Assembly (NCBI GenBank): GCA_011109175.1
Contig: RDEW01000013.1
Location: 494,558 to 558,557 of the forward strand
DNA length: 64,000 nucleotides
Direction: 5' to 3'
Source of the DNA: Dicyema japonicum
Taxonomy: Eukaryota; Dicyemida; Rhombozoa; Dicyemidae
A program made the translations under genes and the position numbers. The notes below the pieces were generated by a model that was not told where the DNA came from, ran no database searches, and saw only the letters and a list, made by a program, of their open reading frames with translations. Below, piece after piece: positions 25,175 through 36,639 of this stretch (the first letter of the stretch is position 1; every line of letters begins with the position of its first letter).

Positions 25175-26755
25175 CTTTTTCGATCCATTGCCGTAGCATA
25201 TCTAGACCATCCCCATCTTAAAGGCACTTAATCTTCCTGAGATCTTCATCTAGGATTACCGGCAGTGTTGTCCTCGGCCGGCCACGGAAACGCGAAGCCT
25301 CTAAAATAAAATACTCCTACATTGCTATGTTGGTAGGAGTCTCCATCGTGTCGAGTAAGTGTCCAAACAGCCTCCATCTTGAATCAGTAATATCACATGA
25401 TATTGGCTCAGTTCCAGTTCTTTTGTATAAGATTTCGGACTGGAAGAAAGAAGTGCTCGGAGATGATTTCTGTGGAAAGAATTCAACTTTTTGAGTTTCT
25501 GCTTTGTACATGCCTATGTACCGGCATTATATAATAGGATTGGCCTCACTAAGGCATTGTATAGTCTCATTCGAGTTTTAGTGTCAAGCCCTTTTTGCAG
25601 AAGCCAAGTCTTCTTCATTTTGTTGAATGCGACGTTAGATAGTGTCTTTATTCTTGTTATATCTTCGGTGACACCGAGATGGGATCCTATTTTTTGATCT
25701 GCGTCAGTGCTCCTAGGTCCTTTCCTTACTTCTTTTTAGCTCCGTGATTTCGGTTTTGTTTGTGTTTACTTTTAATGACCATTCAGCCATTTTGTCATGC
25801 ATTTTCTCAAAAAGTGTAATTAACTCTTTTGTCATTCGAAATAAAGTCCACGTCATCCGCATATGCTATTATGCTCTTTCCTTCTCCGATATGAGGCTTC
25901 AAGTCTCGTAGAACTGCCTTCAGATAAATAATAAACAAATCTGGGATAATGGATTTCCTTGAGGGGTACCAATTGTCGTTTCAAATGTCTTCGATAAAGC
26001 TTTCCTAGTCCTGATCATCAAACTTGTGTCCTTCAAGAGTGTCCTGACCATCCTAATCGTTGAGCCGTCCAAGAAGTGCTCCAGTATTTGCAGAACTTGT
26101 TCCTGTTGACGTAATCAAAGGCCTTTGACATATCAATCCCATATTGGTTGTCGTTATTTTAAATTTTTGAACAGTCGCACTTCTCCATTTGTGGCTCCGA
26201 ATAACATCTGAGTTAATCTCCCTTTGCGGAAGCCACTTTGATAAGCCGACAGGTACGAGTCTAGGCGTCCCTCAATTCTTTGAAGCGAAATATTGGATAG
26301 TATCTTCTGCAATGTGTTGGTTAAGACCACTGGTCTTAAGTTCTCAACTTTCCCCGCTTTTTTGTTTGGTTTCTTTACTGGTCCTTCTCTAAGTAGCAAG
26401 GTGGTTCCTTTACTATACGTTTCGTTTAGAATCCAGGCAATTATCTTGTATAGTTTTTGCGTTCCATATTTAAAAATTAACTATATAAGCCATCTGAACC
26501 GGGACTCTATTGTCTTTCACTTTGAAACTTGCTGTCATCACTTCTTCCAAAGTTATTTCTTCGTCTAATTTTCCCTGATCCGTGTTAATTGTGAGTTTTT
26601 TTGCTATTTTTGATACGAATTGTGCTTCAAAATAGTCCGCTATAAGTTCTGTAACTTCTTGTTGGTTAGCAATATGTTTTCCTTCTTCATCTCGTAAAGT
26701 CAGTGTTTTCCTTAGTAGTTTTCTGATTTACCCGACAGCTTCATAAAACTTTGCA
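25175..26755 (-). mobile_element. LINE-B copy, decayed
   Basis: Minus-strand pieces from 5' to 3': SLEEVMTASFKV-type region near 26550, KVENLRPVVLTNTLQKILSN, SAYQSGFRKGRLTQ (26399-26154), the YADDVDFI-type box near 25850, and a tail with ITDSRWRLFGHLLDTMETPT (25511-25317). The same order of blocks is seen in the better LINE-B copies at 42655-43860 and 61400-62845. Several frameshifts. Confidence 0.7.
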
Positions 26756-26756
26756 T

Positions 26757-29340
26757 TGTATTATTATTATTACCCCCAGGATCACTGGGTCAAAAAGAAA
26801 GAAATAAAAGTTCTCATCTAACTAAGTGATCCCAGACCGACAAAGGAGAGGATGAGTCCGGCGGGGTCAAAAGTCCTGAACAGCCCTTCTCATTGGACAT
26901 GACATCGGCTCAAAATTTCTGTATGATTGTAGATATTTCGATAGTGTATGGAATAGAGGGCAGCTCCGTAAACTAGCCTCTTTTAAGAGTTTCCTTTGTA
27001 ATTAGATTAAGAAATTTTCAATGGGCTGGATTTTGTTTTCTGGTCCAATTAACCTTATTGCAGTCTCCTCGATTGCGGATAGTTTCAATGAGGAGGATCG
27101 TGAAATCTGCATTGCCCATGAAGGACTTGCATACGTCATCGTTGGTCAGATAAATTGTTCATAAATCGTGGCAAGGACACCTGTTTGGTTTTTAAGTGTT
27201 TTTGAGAGCATTTTTAAAATTCTCATTTTCTTCAGAGCAGAAGTTACTTTGTTTATAACATGTCGGATAAAGGTGAGTCCCTGATCAAAGGTAACTCCCA
27301 GAATCTTCGGTGTTTTGTTGATAGGAATAGCCTCGTTCTTCATAAAGATTTTTGGTTCGTTACATAGCTGTCTTTTGTAAGTGGTAAACAGCGTGAAAGA
27401 GGACTTTATTGCTGATGTGTCGAGTCTCCGCTTCGAAAGCCATAGTTCCAGCTTTTCAAGCATTTGTTGAGCGGACTGAGTCGCTGATTCTGTCCTTGAA
27501 GGCAAGAATGATATCGTCGGCATAGGAGAGGATTAGGCAGTTTTCATTACAGGTTTGTGGCATGTCGTTTATTTAGATATTGAAGAGTTGGGGTGATAGT
27601 GGGGAGCCTTGAGGGACTCCATTTGGGAAGTAACGAGATCTTAATGTTGTTTCAGAGTACTTGTGCTCGTCTTCCATTTAAGAAATTCCAAGCCAAAGTT
27701 TCAAGTTCGAATGAATGTTGGTTTCAAATATTTTTGTTGTAAGGAGTTTCCTAAGGACTGAGTCGAACGCTTTTGTGATCTCCACGGATAGAATCCGTGT
27801 TGGGTCGGAGGTATTGAGATTGAGTCTTGTATTTTTTCCAAAACAAGCCTTTCAAGTATCTTTGAGACCGGACTTAGGATAGATATTGGGCGGTAGGAAG
27901 ATGGTTCATCTTTTGGTTTGTTGGGTTTTTAAATAGGTCTGATTAGAGACTTCTTCCATATTTCAGGGATTGTATTTGTGTTAATGGATAGGTTGAAGAT
28001 ATAGGCTAATAGTTCCAGGGTTCGATGGCCTAGGTGCTTCAGTTCACATGTGGTTATGTTGTCTGGTCCTTTGGCCTCTGAGTTGTTGGCTTTGGGTATG
28101 GCTCTGCGAACATCCTGACTAGTAAATAGGGTCCAGTCATCGGAGCGTTTCGGTTCAATTTTTTTCAGGAATACTTGGTGTTCTTTTGAAAACTTCTTTG
28201 TTTTAGATAGACGCATAATATTTTTCAGAGTGTCTGGTTTTATGTAGACTTCGACTTTTCTCTCTGGGGAGGATCTTTTGATGTTCTTGATCCACTTCCA
28301 CACTATCTGCATTGGGGGGTTTTGCAGAGAGCCTTTGATAGTCTCGTCCATCTATTTGAATTTTCTTCCTTTATGTTGTTGTCGATCTCTTTGTTCAATT
28401 TTTGTATTTTTTTAATGTTCTCTTCTGTTGGCGATTTTACCATCTTTAGATTATTTCGTTCTCTGATCAGATGTTTCGTCGTTGTGTTGAAAAGTTTTGA
28501 TAATGTAGGTTGTCTCCCCATATGAATGTACTTCCTTTTCGCAGCGTTTATGGTTGTGAACTATTTACTAATTGTTCGACGGAGGGAGGAGTGGGAAAAT
28601 TTAATAGTCCAATACAATTATCGACGTAATCCTTAAATCTTTTCCAATTCGCAAGGCTGTAATTAGTTATCTTTGGACATTGTCCTTTTATCCGTTACCT
28701 CGTTTTGACCTCCAAAAATATTGGATTGTGGTCACTCCTGGGGTTATATTTCACTGACCAGTAAATAAGAGGGGTCAAGGACGGTGATGACAGTGAGATG
28801 TTCGCATTGAAGTCACCACAGATAATCACATCCTTCAGTGATGCGAGTGGAGTGAGTCTGGAAGCACTGGACGAGCAGAAACTCAACGGTGGGAGATATG
28901 CGTTGACAAGTATTATTGATAGTCTTGGGAATCCTACTTTGGTAACCAAAAGTCGAGATTTCCACATCCTTTAAGCATAGTGTAGGCACTGTTAGTTAAG
29001 TTCTCAAACGGAATGCCGCGAAAAACCCCCACCAAGTTTGCAAATTCTGTTACGGCGAATTACTGTGAATCCCGGAAATACTGGTGTTGAGTTCTTCGTG
29101 AAAAATTAGACTCTTGAATTAGCAACATGTCGATGTGATTTTCTTTCACAAATGTCCGAAGTTCGAGTATCTTGTTCTTGATTTCATTTACGTTGAGTTG
29201 GACTATTCTGACTGGTCCAGGGTTTGCCTTAATGTTTCCGAAGCGGCGCAGGTCTTCCTTATTAGTCCACCTGTGAAGATAGAGGAAAAAGTGGTTCTTT
29301 TTTTCTAATGCCACCGCGTCGTCGGCGAGCCACATGACAT
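26757..29340 (-). mobile_element. LINE-A copy with APE, RT and tail
   Basis: The most complete LINE-A. The 5' part (29335-29060) has RRFGNIKANPGPVRIVQLNV and IDMLLIQESNF; 28967-28695 has VIICGDFNANI and YNPRSDHNPIFLEV, the APE endonuclease motifs. RT follows at 28351-27929 (KGPDNITTCELKHLGHRTLE, IPEIWKKSLIRPI), with the QGSPLSP and YADD boxes near 27620-27520 and ILGVTFDQGLTFIRHV after them. The 3' end is TTGACCCAGTGATCCTGGGG plus (TAA)4 at 26757-26775. Frameshifts and stops separate the pieces, so it is not active. Confidence 0.85.
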
Positions 29341-30260
29341 TTTTTTACTTCGCATTGTTTTTAATGCCTTCGATTTTCTATATTTTAGTTATTGTTTCGT
29401 TCTTTAATATTTAACGTGCAGCTTTTCTTATTTTCTAATTGATGACTGTTCTTTCCTTTGTACTGCTGTTTCGTATTTTTGTCATCTGTATTTATACATT
29501 TTTGCTGATTAGCAAAGAGTTTCAAAGCGGTTCTTTCTTCAGTGGGTGTGTTAGTTACATAGTCCTCTTTTAGATATATATCCACAGCAAACATGGTCTT
29601 ATGTTTGACCAAGGTCCAATTTGCGGTGCCAAATCTATTGATATTTCTTCCAATCCCTCATCCAGGTATTTTCTAAATTCCTTTCCCTGGATAGTATTGT
29701 TCTTTAGGTGGTCTATAACGTATCCCTTCCCCCGAAGTTTTGTGTGTCCATTGCACTTTCTTTTCATCTCTTGCAAACCCATAAGTTTCTTTAAGGACAT
29801 TTTGGCAATAACCATCTTGTGATCGTTGTCAATTATAGACCCTCCATAAGCACGGGCATCAGTGACAATACCGTAGTCTTTTTGTCTGCAAATAATGCGC
29901 AATGCTTCCGTCAGACTTGGTTCTATTGCCTGACCAAATTGTCCTGTGTTTTGCCGAGTGCATAAATGCCGGGTTACAAAGGAATAGGTTATTTTCCTTG
30001 ACAAAAACTGGCTAACAAGGTTCTTGCAATGTTTTTTTTCCTCTTCCATGTCTTCCAATGAATGATTTTTCAATAGTGATTCGATTTCCAACTTTTGCAT
30101 TAAGATCACCAAATTGGAATATGAATACAACTCTGGGATTTGGGGAATCTCTAAACGGGAAATGGACCTCTTTGATCCATCCACTATGTGGAGCATATGC
30201 GTTAATAATAGTAAGATAACTTTTCGGAAAATTATGATCGTCCAATGCTATTTGTAAAAT
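29341..30260 (-). mobile_element. LINE-B 5' fragment (APE endonuclease)
   Basis: The minus strand reads LTIINAYAPHSGWIKEV (30245-30190), FGDLNAKVGNRITIE and FIGRHGRGKK, the LINE-B APE motifs. An open frame of 208 codons (30196-29570) continues with KMVIAKMSLKKL and IGPWSNIRPCLLW, the region between APE and RT. It meets the 5' end of a LINE-A copy at about 29340. Confidence 0.7.
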
Positions 30261-30264
30261 CCCA

Positions 30265-30444
30265 ATCCTTTCATTGATAGTCCAGTGACAGTATATGTGC
30301 TTGACTAGGTAAATTAACTGTTCTTTACTTAAATAAAGTGTGTGTCCTGCCTATGCGGAGCTATAAATACTATGGCTCTCGTGAAAAGGCTTTAAAAAAA
30401 GTATCTCGCGAATCCTTTGGGGGTCTGCGGATCACAGGTTGAGA
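30265..30444 (+). repeat. SINE-1 3' half followed by a solo hAT end
   Basis: 30290-30395 is the 3' half of SINE-1 (CTTTACTTAAATAAAGTGTG, CCTGCCTATGCGGAGC, then TATGGCTCTCGTGAAAAGGC). It is followed by a single hAT end, CACAGGTTGAGAACCACTG (to 30444); no matching left end was found. Confidence 0.6.
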
Positions 30445-30712
30445 ACCACTGATTTAAGTAAAGAACAATTAATTTTAACTAATCGTAGAACCAAGGAATT
30501 ATCTTCACATCTTTTTTTCTTTTTCTTGTGTGTGGGTCCTTTCTAGACAATCCAGTTCCGCAGTGAATATCCACTAATGACGGCGTCACTTGTCAAACCC
30601 TTTTAGCATCATAGATGCGTGGAACCTTCCACCATGTGAACAGTAGCGAAAATCGAACCTGTAACCTAAGTCACTTTAGCCCAACATCTAACCATTATGC
30701 CATTCGGCTATG
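30445..30712 (-). repeat. SINE-1 copy with tRNA-like head
   Basis: Read from 30712 on the minus strand, it begins with the tRNA-like head (box A GGCATAATGGTTAGATG, box B AGGTTCGATTTTC) and continues through the SINE-1 body. The 3' tail is missing where the copy abuts the hAT end at 30444. Confidence 0.7.
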
Positions 30713-30749
30713 AATAGTTAGTCTATTTAAAAAATATTGACGTCTATAA

Positions 30750-31457
30750 TATATCGAGTTTTTATTGTTTGACTCTATGAAATAAATAAAAAATATAATT
30801 AAAATAATTAATTAACACGGCCATCCATCCAAAGGATTTAAACCCATCAGATCTGATAGAGTCACTGATATAGATGTTTTGATGAGATGTTAACCAGAAA
30901 CATGGAAACTCTCATTTTTGGCAATAATCATTGCAATTTTATAAGATGTAATTAGTCCTCCTAAATATAATTTAAAATAACAACAACTAATGTTTCTTTC
31001 ATTACTATTTGTAAAAACAGTTTCAATCGTTTTTTGTTTACGAAAAGAATCCTTTAATTATTCAAAATACTCTAATGGTTTATATTTTTATCCAATGTTT
31101 TCTCCTAAGACGATCCAACAATTTGGACAGTTTCATTGCATCATTTGATAATGACTTATTACACAGTAAACAATATGGTCTTTTATCAAAAGAATTTTTG
31201 ATAAATCCAAATGCCAAATATTCATTTTTATATTGACGAATTTTTAATGTAGAAGGACGACTCATACACGAACAAAAACAAGCATAGTAATTTTAAAAAT
31301 TTTAAAGAACAAAGGTTTACCACTTTAAAAATAAACTAACTTAATTTAAAATGAAAAAAAATTAAATATATTAAATTTATTTTCGACCCCTCACGATCGA
31401 TCTGGATTGATTTTAGACCCCTGGGGGTCGAATCGACCACAGGTTGAGAACCGCTGC
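30750..31457 (-). mobile_element. hAT element 5' part with BED zinc finger
   Basis: An intact short frame (31265-31080, minus) reads NEYLAFGFIKNSF, RPYCLLCNKSLSNDAM and KLSKLLDRLRRKH: the N-terminal BED-type zinc finger (C..C...H...H) of ZBED5-like hAT transposases. The right end of the element is CACAGGTTGAGAACCGCTG at 31457, followed by CTCTAAAG. The catalytic part is missing. The rest down to 30750 is AT-rich with nothing recognisable. Confidence 0.7.
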
Positions 31458-31479
31458 TCTAAAGCATGCTAATTGAACA

Positions 31480-32130
31480 CAAACACGGGATGAAGGTTTC
31501 TGATTAAGAGTACACCTTTGCTATGTCTCAACTTGTGGAACTGGACAACAAATCAGTTAACAAAACTGGTCAATTCATCTCAGTAGGCCTGAATATCTCA
31601 AAATCACACGAGAAAACCGTGCTGATCTCTGGATCAAGAGAAAGTTTTTGACTCAGTATCCCGGAAGATCCTTACGGCAAAAATTTTTATTTCGTGATTG
31701 CAGTGAATCCTGGATCCTCTCCTTTCACTCACTCATCAGTGGACCTGGTAACCGTGAGAACCTAAAAGAAAATTGGAATTCTCAAAGTTTTTACGCTCTT
31801 TTAGTATCTTCCTGCCCATCATTAGAGCTTCTATACAAACAATTTGTTCTACCGAGTATCGAATACGCCTGTGTTGCATGGATTGCACAGAGCAAGCTGG
31901 AAGTGTTACAAAATAGATGTCTCAGAATATTATTGAGATCGTCAAAAGACGTCCAATTCGTTACTACGGAGTAAACTAAACGCCACCGGGCTTCCCTTAA
32001 GATGGCAAAGTCCACTAACCATCGGCTCGGGCCGGACATCAAAAAAGGACTGGTATGGACACCTGGATCACTTAAATATACGATAACTACTATCCTCTTT
32101 TTCGTGATTTCGGGGTTAAAAAATTAAACT
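31480..32130 (+). mobile_element. LINE-A 3' fragment
   Basis: The frame at 31800-31974 reads LYKQFVLPSIEYACVAW then LEVLQNRCLRILLRSS, the post-RT block of Jockey-type LINEs. A 3' end with CGTGATTTCGGGGTTAAAAAATTAAA lies near 32100-32125. Confidence 0.65.
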
Positions 32131-32596
32131 GACAGCTCGACTCTGCCAAACATTGGAAATTAAAGAAATACTCAGGAATCGGAAATCGGTTTCGATTTGT
32201 TCCAATCTCCTTTGATATTAGTAAACGATTCATCAATGAAATTTGTAATGGAATTGTGACGCGACTCCGAAATCCCCGTGAACTAAGATAGATATTAAAA
32301 TCACTTGGAGCTTGATTTGTATCAATTGCTTAAATATTGAGTTACAAAACTTATGTGCATTTAATTGGATACTAATCATTTAATTAAAATCCATAATTAT
32401 TTTCCTTTGTCCAATTTATTTTTTAAGGATGTGCATTCTTCTCTTTGGAGTTTTGTTGGGAATGTTATATTTGAGGCCACATTTATCAATAATTCCATCT
32501 GTTTATTATACATAAAAGTACTCATTCACTTGTTATCTCAATATGCTCTCCTTTAATTATATAAATTTGTAGTAATTTTCATTATCAGATTCAAGA
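32131..32596. other. AT-rich spacer upstream of the lectin gene
   Basis: An open stretch of 63 codons at 32365-32556 has no recognisable motif and is probably chance. No repeat ends seen. Confidence 0.35.
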
Positions 32597-33524
32597 ATGA
32601 TTATAATAGTTTTATTACTGAATTTTATGAAAACAGGTTATTTTACTATTAATTTGGAGAAAGCCATGAAATGCGATGGAAATGCCGAATGGACAAGTGC
32701 TACTACTATCATTCAACTCCCTTAAATTATGAGAATGCAAAGTCTTTCTGTGAAAGCTATGGAATGAATTTGGTTACAATCACAAACGAGGAAGAAAATA
32801 ATTTAATTCACGGTACTATTACTAGTAATTGACAGGGATTGTTGAGAATATTAATATAAACGTGTGGATTAACTACAATTCAGTTATTTCACTAATTAAA
32901 TTATAGGGCGGATACTCAAGCTGGCAAGAACACCAAGTTAACAGTGATGGCTGCACAGTCATGAATGAATGTGCTAAATGGGAAAATATTGATTGCATCA
33001 AATCAAGAGCAACTATTTGCCAAGTTCCGAGTATATTCTTTGATGTATGTTTTAGGGGAGAGAGTTGTGTGCAACTGTTTAGGCTCCACCTCAGGATATT
33101 GTTACTTGTATTTCAAGAATGGAACGGGGGTAAGTACCTCATCCAATAGATGTACTCAAATTTCCTCAACATTGTTGGTTGTGGAGAATGAGGCAGAGAA
33201 CAACTTCATTTATGGTACTAATGATTATTATTATGATACTTTTATGGCATCAACCACGGAAAATGTAATTTTGGGAATTCAAAATGTAAACAATAATTAC
33301 GTCTCCTTGACCAATAAACAAACTGTTAGCTTTTTGCATTAATTACAGTCATATTTCAATTGGGGACGGTATGAGCCAATATACTACAAATGTGCTGAGA
33401 TTAAAAAATGTGGGTATTGGAGATCTGTGGAGTGTAGTGAGAGACGCGATTACATTTGCAAAATCGAAGGTATAATATTACTAATATAGCCACCTACGGT
33501 GAATTATGCAATGCACATCAATGA
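32597..33524 (+). CDS. Secreted protein with two C-type lectin domains
   Basis: Likely a secreted carbohydrate- or protein-binding molecule. Seven exons with six introns (32637-32659, 32813-32835, 32883-32906, 33031-33055, 33325-33348, 33470-33489; 20-25 nt) give 262 residues. A hydrophobic start MIIIVLLLNFM fits a signal peptide. Domain 1 (about 20-130): CYYYHSTPLNYENAKSFC, NLVTITNEEENNLI, WINYNS and CAKWENIDC...ICQVP. Domain 2 (about 135-255): CYLYFKNGTG, TLLVVENEAENNFIYG, ILGIQN, FNWGRYEP, CGYWRSVECSERRDYICKIE. Neither has an EPN or QPD plus WND calcium-sugar site, so sugar binding is doubtful. The last intron is optional: reading through it ends the protein at 33489. Confidence 0.85.
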
Positions 33525-33610
33525 TTAATAAAACTAATAATATTAATAAACTAATTTCCTTCATTAAATTAATATTTTCTAATAAAATTAGTTTATTTTA
33601 AAAATCATCT

Positions 33611-34082
33611 TCATTCTTTTGCATTCTCTATTAATATTTTCAATATAAATACTTTTTTAAGAGTTATCCTTTCATTGTCCCACAAATACATTACATTACT
33701 TGTAATTTTGTCATTTTTATATTGCTTAAAATAATTTGTCTTTAATACTTTTTTCTACTATATTAAATATAAACTTACTAAAATAGAACAATGATTAGTC
33801 GATATATACAAATTTGATTCATCATTTAAGTTAGTTATGGAAGATCGTTTCAATTCAATGTTATTTGCCCAATATTTTGTACAATCGAATAAAACAATAT
33901 CTCCTTGGTTTACCCGTTCTATTCCACTTAAAATAATAATAAACTAAACTTTAAATGAGATTTTTTAAACTTATAAGTACATCCATAATCTAAGCTGTAA
34001 TGTCATATTATACTTTATACCATTTAATACAACCAAATTTACCAATATTATTATAAAACATTACACAACCTAATACTTTCAT
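33611..34082 (-). CDS. Small unknown gene, possible cold-shock-like fold
   Basis: Not recognised with confidence. Rebuilding with three introns of 26, 23 and 24 nt gives one frame of exactly 133 codons starting MKVLGCVMFYNNIGKFGCIK. The N-terminal half, GKFGCIKCLDYGCTYKFKKS then HLNGIERVNQGDIVLFD, has the rhythm of a cold-shock/OB-type domain (G.IK...YG.......V..GD.V.F). The C-terminal half is lysine-rich. That three intron-like gaps of the local size restore a frame, each with GT and AG, is the evidence that it is a gene. It lies convergent to the lectin gene (86 bp between stops). No ortholog named. Confidence 0.5.
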
Positions 34083-34199
34083 TAATTTAAATTAATTAAT
34101 TAAATAACAAATTATTGACTCAATAACTTATAACAACTCTTTTAATATTACCACTTCTACTTCATCTTCGCCAACTGTTGACTGAATGATGGAAGTTAC

Positions 34200-34530
34200 T
34201 GACCGTCACAAAACTTTCGCTCCTCTTTATCCTCGGTTGACAGACAAGAGGCCTGAAAGTCCCTAGTTCAAATCCTGATGCTGTACATTCGGATGAAGAC
34301 TCCACGCATTTTAATGCTCTGACTTGATGAGTTACGACGTCATCAGTGAACATTTCACTCCGAAATCGGATTGTCTACATACATAAACCCAATAAAAAGA
34401 AAAAAAGAAGTAAAGAGCATTTGTTGGCTCTCCCTCATAGATTAGTTATAATAACTGTTCTTTACTTAAATAAAGTGCGTATCCTGCCTGAGCGAAGTTA
34501 TAGATAATATGCCTCCACGTATAAGTGCAG
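34200..34530 (+). repeat. SINE-1 copy, diverged
   Basis: A tRNA-like B box (AGTTCAAATCC near 34265-34275) is followed by the SINE-1 body (ACGTCATCAGTGAACATTTC, TAGATTAGTTATAATAACTG, TTCTTTACTTAAATAAAGTG) and the GTATCCTGCC end. The A box is badly eroded. Bases 34083-34199 are AT-rich; 34530-34770 is unassigned. Confidence 0.65.
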
Positions 34531-34769
34531 TTCAGTTAATCCTCATATGAACATCAGACAGGACCTCGGGTCTGTTTCTGCATAAAACACTATTCCTCCA
34601 AACTTGCTGAATTACAAGCGATTCAAAATGTCTTAATCTGTGGTGATCTGAATGTCAAAGATCCGCTTTGACTAACTGGTCAAGAATACAATGATAGGAG
34701 TAGTAGGTCAATTTTCCCAATAAAATGCCATTTTCTTCAGTGAAGGGTCAATTTTCATTAATCAGAATG

Positions 34770-36380
34770 GTGATCGTGATTCGCTCAAATAACCAACAGC
34801 GCTCACGAGGGTTCCGTGTAAAATCCGATAGACGACTTAGAACGAACAAAAAATCATTAAATAGAACCGTGTACCTTGGCAATTTCATCTCTCGGTCATC
34901 TTAGTGGCAGAACAGGCTCCAGATGTACTCAGGAGAAGGTTGCATGGGGCAAACATGTCGTTGCAGGTGACGTCTCAAACAAGAGGTTTCCCGGCTTCAA
35001 AGTGAAAGATTTTATCCTATCTGGTTGTTTTCCGCCACACCTGCAAAGACCGACTGGTTTGAGCATGGAGAGGTGTCCGGCGGCGTCTAAAGCTTGTTCA
35101 AGGCCATGTATTCTTTTTGCAGAAAAGAGGGTGTAGGTCAAAACAGTCGATCTGATCTCCACACGGATGTGCAACAGAGACTTTTAATCCCAGTCGTAAT
35201 GAGATCCCAATACGGACGCATTCATCATCCAGGAAGGTACCCAAAACTCCACTGGGAATTGCTTTGAGCCAGGTACCGCTCTCGGAAGACTCCCTCGACA
35301 ACAAACAGGCACAGCGATGTTGGCTAGATGACACTACCAAATCTTCGAAAGAATTCCGGCATATATCACCGTCCAGGCTCCACTGATAGAACGGGAAAGG
35401 CATGAAAAGCTGATAAATACGACTCCAGGCTTCACGAGCATGGCCAGAGTCCTGGCCAATATAGAATTCAGAAAGGAAGTTTAAATCTTCTTGACAAGGG
35501 CATACAAGCCATTAGCGACGAGAGATATACAGGGAAAGAAACGTCTAAAGGGTTGCGAATTCCAAGCCTTTTGAGTTTCACTGGCAGTGTGGCTTGCTTC
35601 CATGAGTAATCCTCGAACCGGACGTTAAAGATATGCTGTAGAACGGAAGATCTCGTCAATCTGTTCGAGTTGATCACACTGAGTAAAATATGGAACAGTC
35701 ATCAGAACATGTGCAAGTCTCTGTACGTTGAGACTGTTTTTCAGGATGTTTGGTGATTTTCTCTGTTGCAAGACAAAACAATGGGATCCAATGAGATTTT
35801 CCTGTATACGAAGGAATTAAGTAGTCGCAAAAAGTAAGAACGAAGGTAGGCTGTATGACTGATCTAAAAATTCGAAAATATTAGGGTATCTCTCAATACA
35901 CGCCTCCAGGATATTGTCCCTCCTTAGACTATTGAAGACATTCTTGTTCCTCCCATAAAAGAACGAATGTTGGTCCTCGTGGTGGTAGGAAAGACTCCTT
36001 TCCGTGACCATCTCGATCCAGTTCCAGTGCAGAAGGCGCAAAACTGAATAAACGCACCCAATCTCGTACTTCGTTAGTCCGGGGGCATCTTCGATCGTTT
36101 TGGAAAGGACTTCCGCAGCTTTAGGTCGTATGGCCCTGAGAATCCTCACAAGGATATTCCGCGAAAAACGTAACTCAGATATGAGGCGTAAGAATGTTTC
36201 TTGGTAATTAACGGAAGAGTTAACAGTGGCGCGCGCACGGGAAACCTCTCTGCATAGACCGAGACACGACTGGCAGTGTCATACTCCAAGCAAGCTCGCT
36301 GCGGCTTGGGATAGCTTGATACACCCGAAATAGGAGAAATCTTTACAAGCAGAGCAAGAGATATTACGCTTCCGAGTTTT
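34770..36380 (-). mobile_element. LINE-C copy (restriction-like endonuclease type), decayed
   Basis: GC-richer than its surroundings. Minus-strand pieces from 5' to 3': YEIGCVYSVLRLLHWNWIEM (36149-35817), FEDYSWKQATLPVKLKRLGI (35677-35468), HRCACLLSRESSESGTWLKA with LRLGLKVSVAHPCGDQIDCFD (35403-35098), and PVGLCRCGGKQPDRIKSFTL (35174-34929). The last two match the zinc-knuckle and nuclease end of the fragment at 38270-39175. The RT core is not recognisable. Many frameshifts. The 3' end (near 34776) shares GATTCGCTCAAATA.CCA.CAG with 48360. Confidence 0.65.
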
Positions 36381-36639
36381 GACTAGCCGACAGGATGACA
36401 AATCTCAGATGGCTTGGCCGGTAAATTATTCCTCGAAGTGGGAACATTCTTTTTAGGTGCTTTTCTCACAACAGTCATAATATATAAAATATTTAACACG
36501 TGTAAGAATACTAATCCTCGTTATTACACATTGAAAAACATCAAAATTTACATTAAGAGAACTATATTGGTCATTGAAGACAGATTTTGTGTTCTTATCT
36601 GGTTTCCAAATTTTTAACTTATTTGTAAAACTATATTTT

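Noticed and set aside
36414-36617. Hydrophobic 67-codon open stretch
   Set aside because: It has no ATG in frame before an upstream stop and no motif; probably chance in AT-rich DNA.
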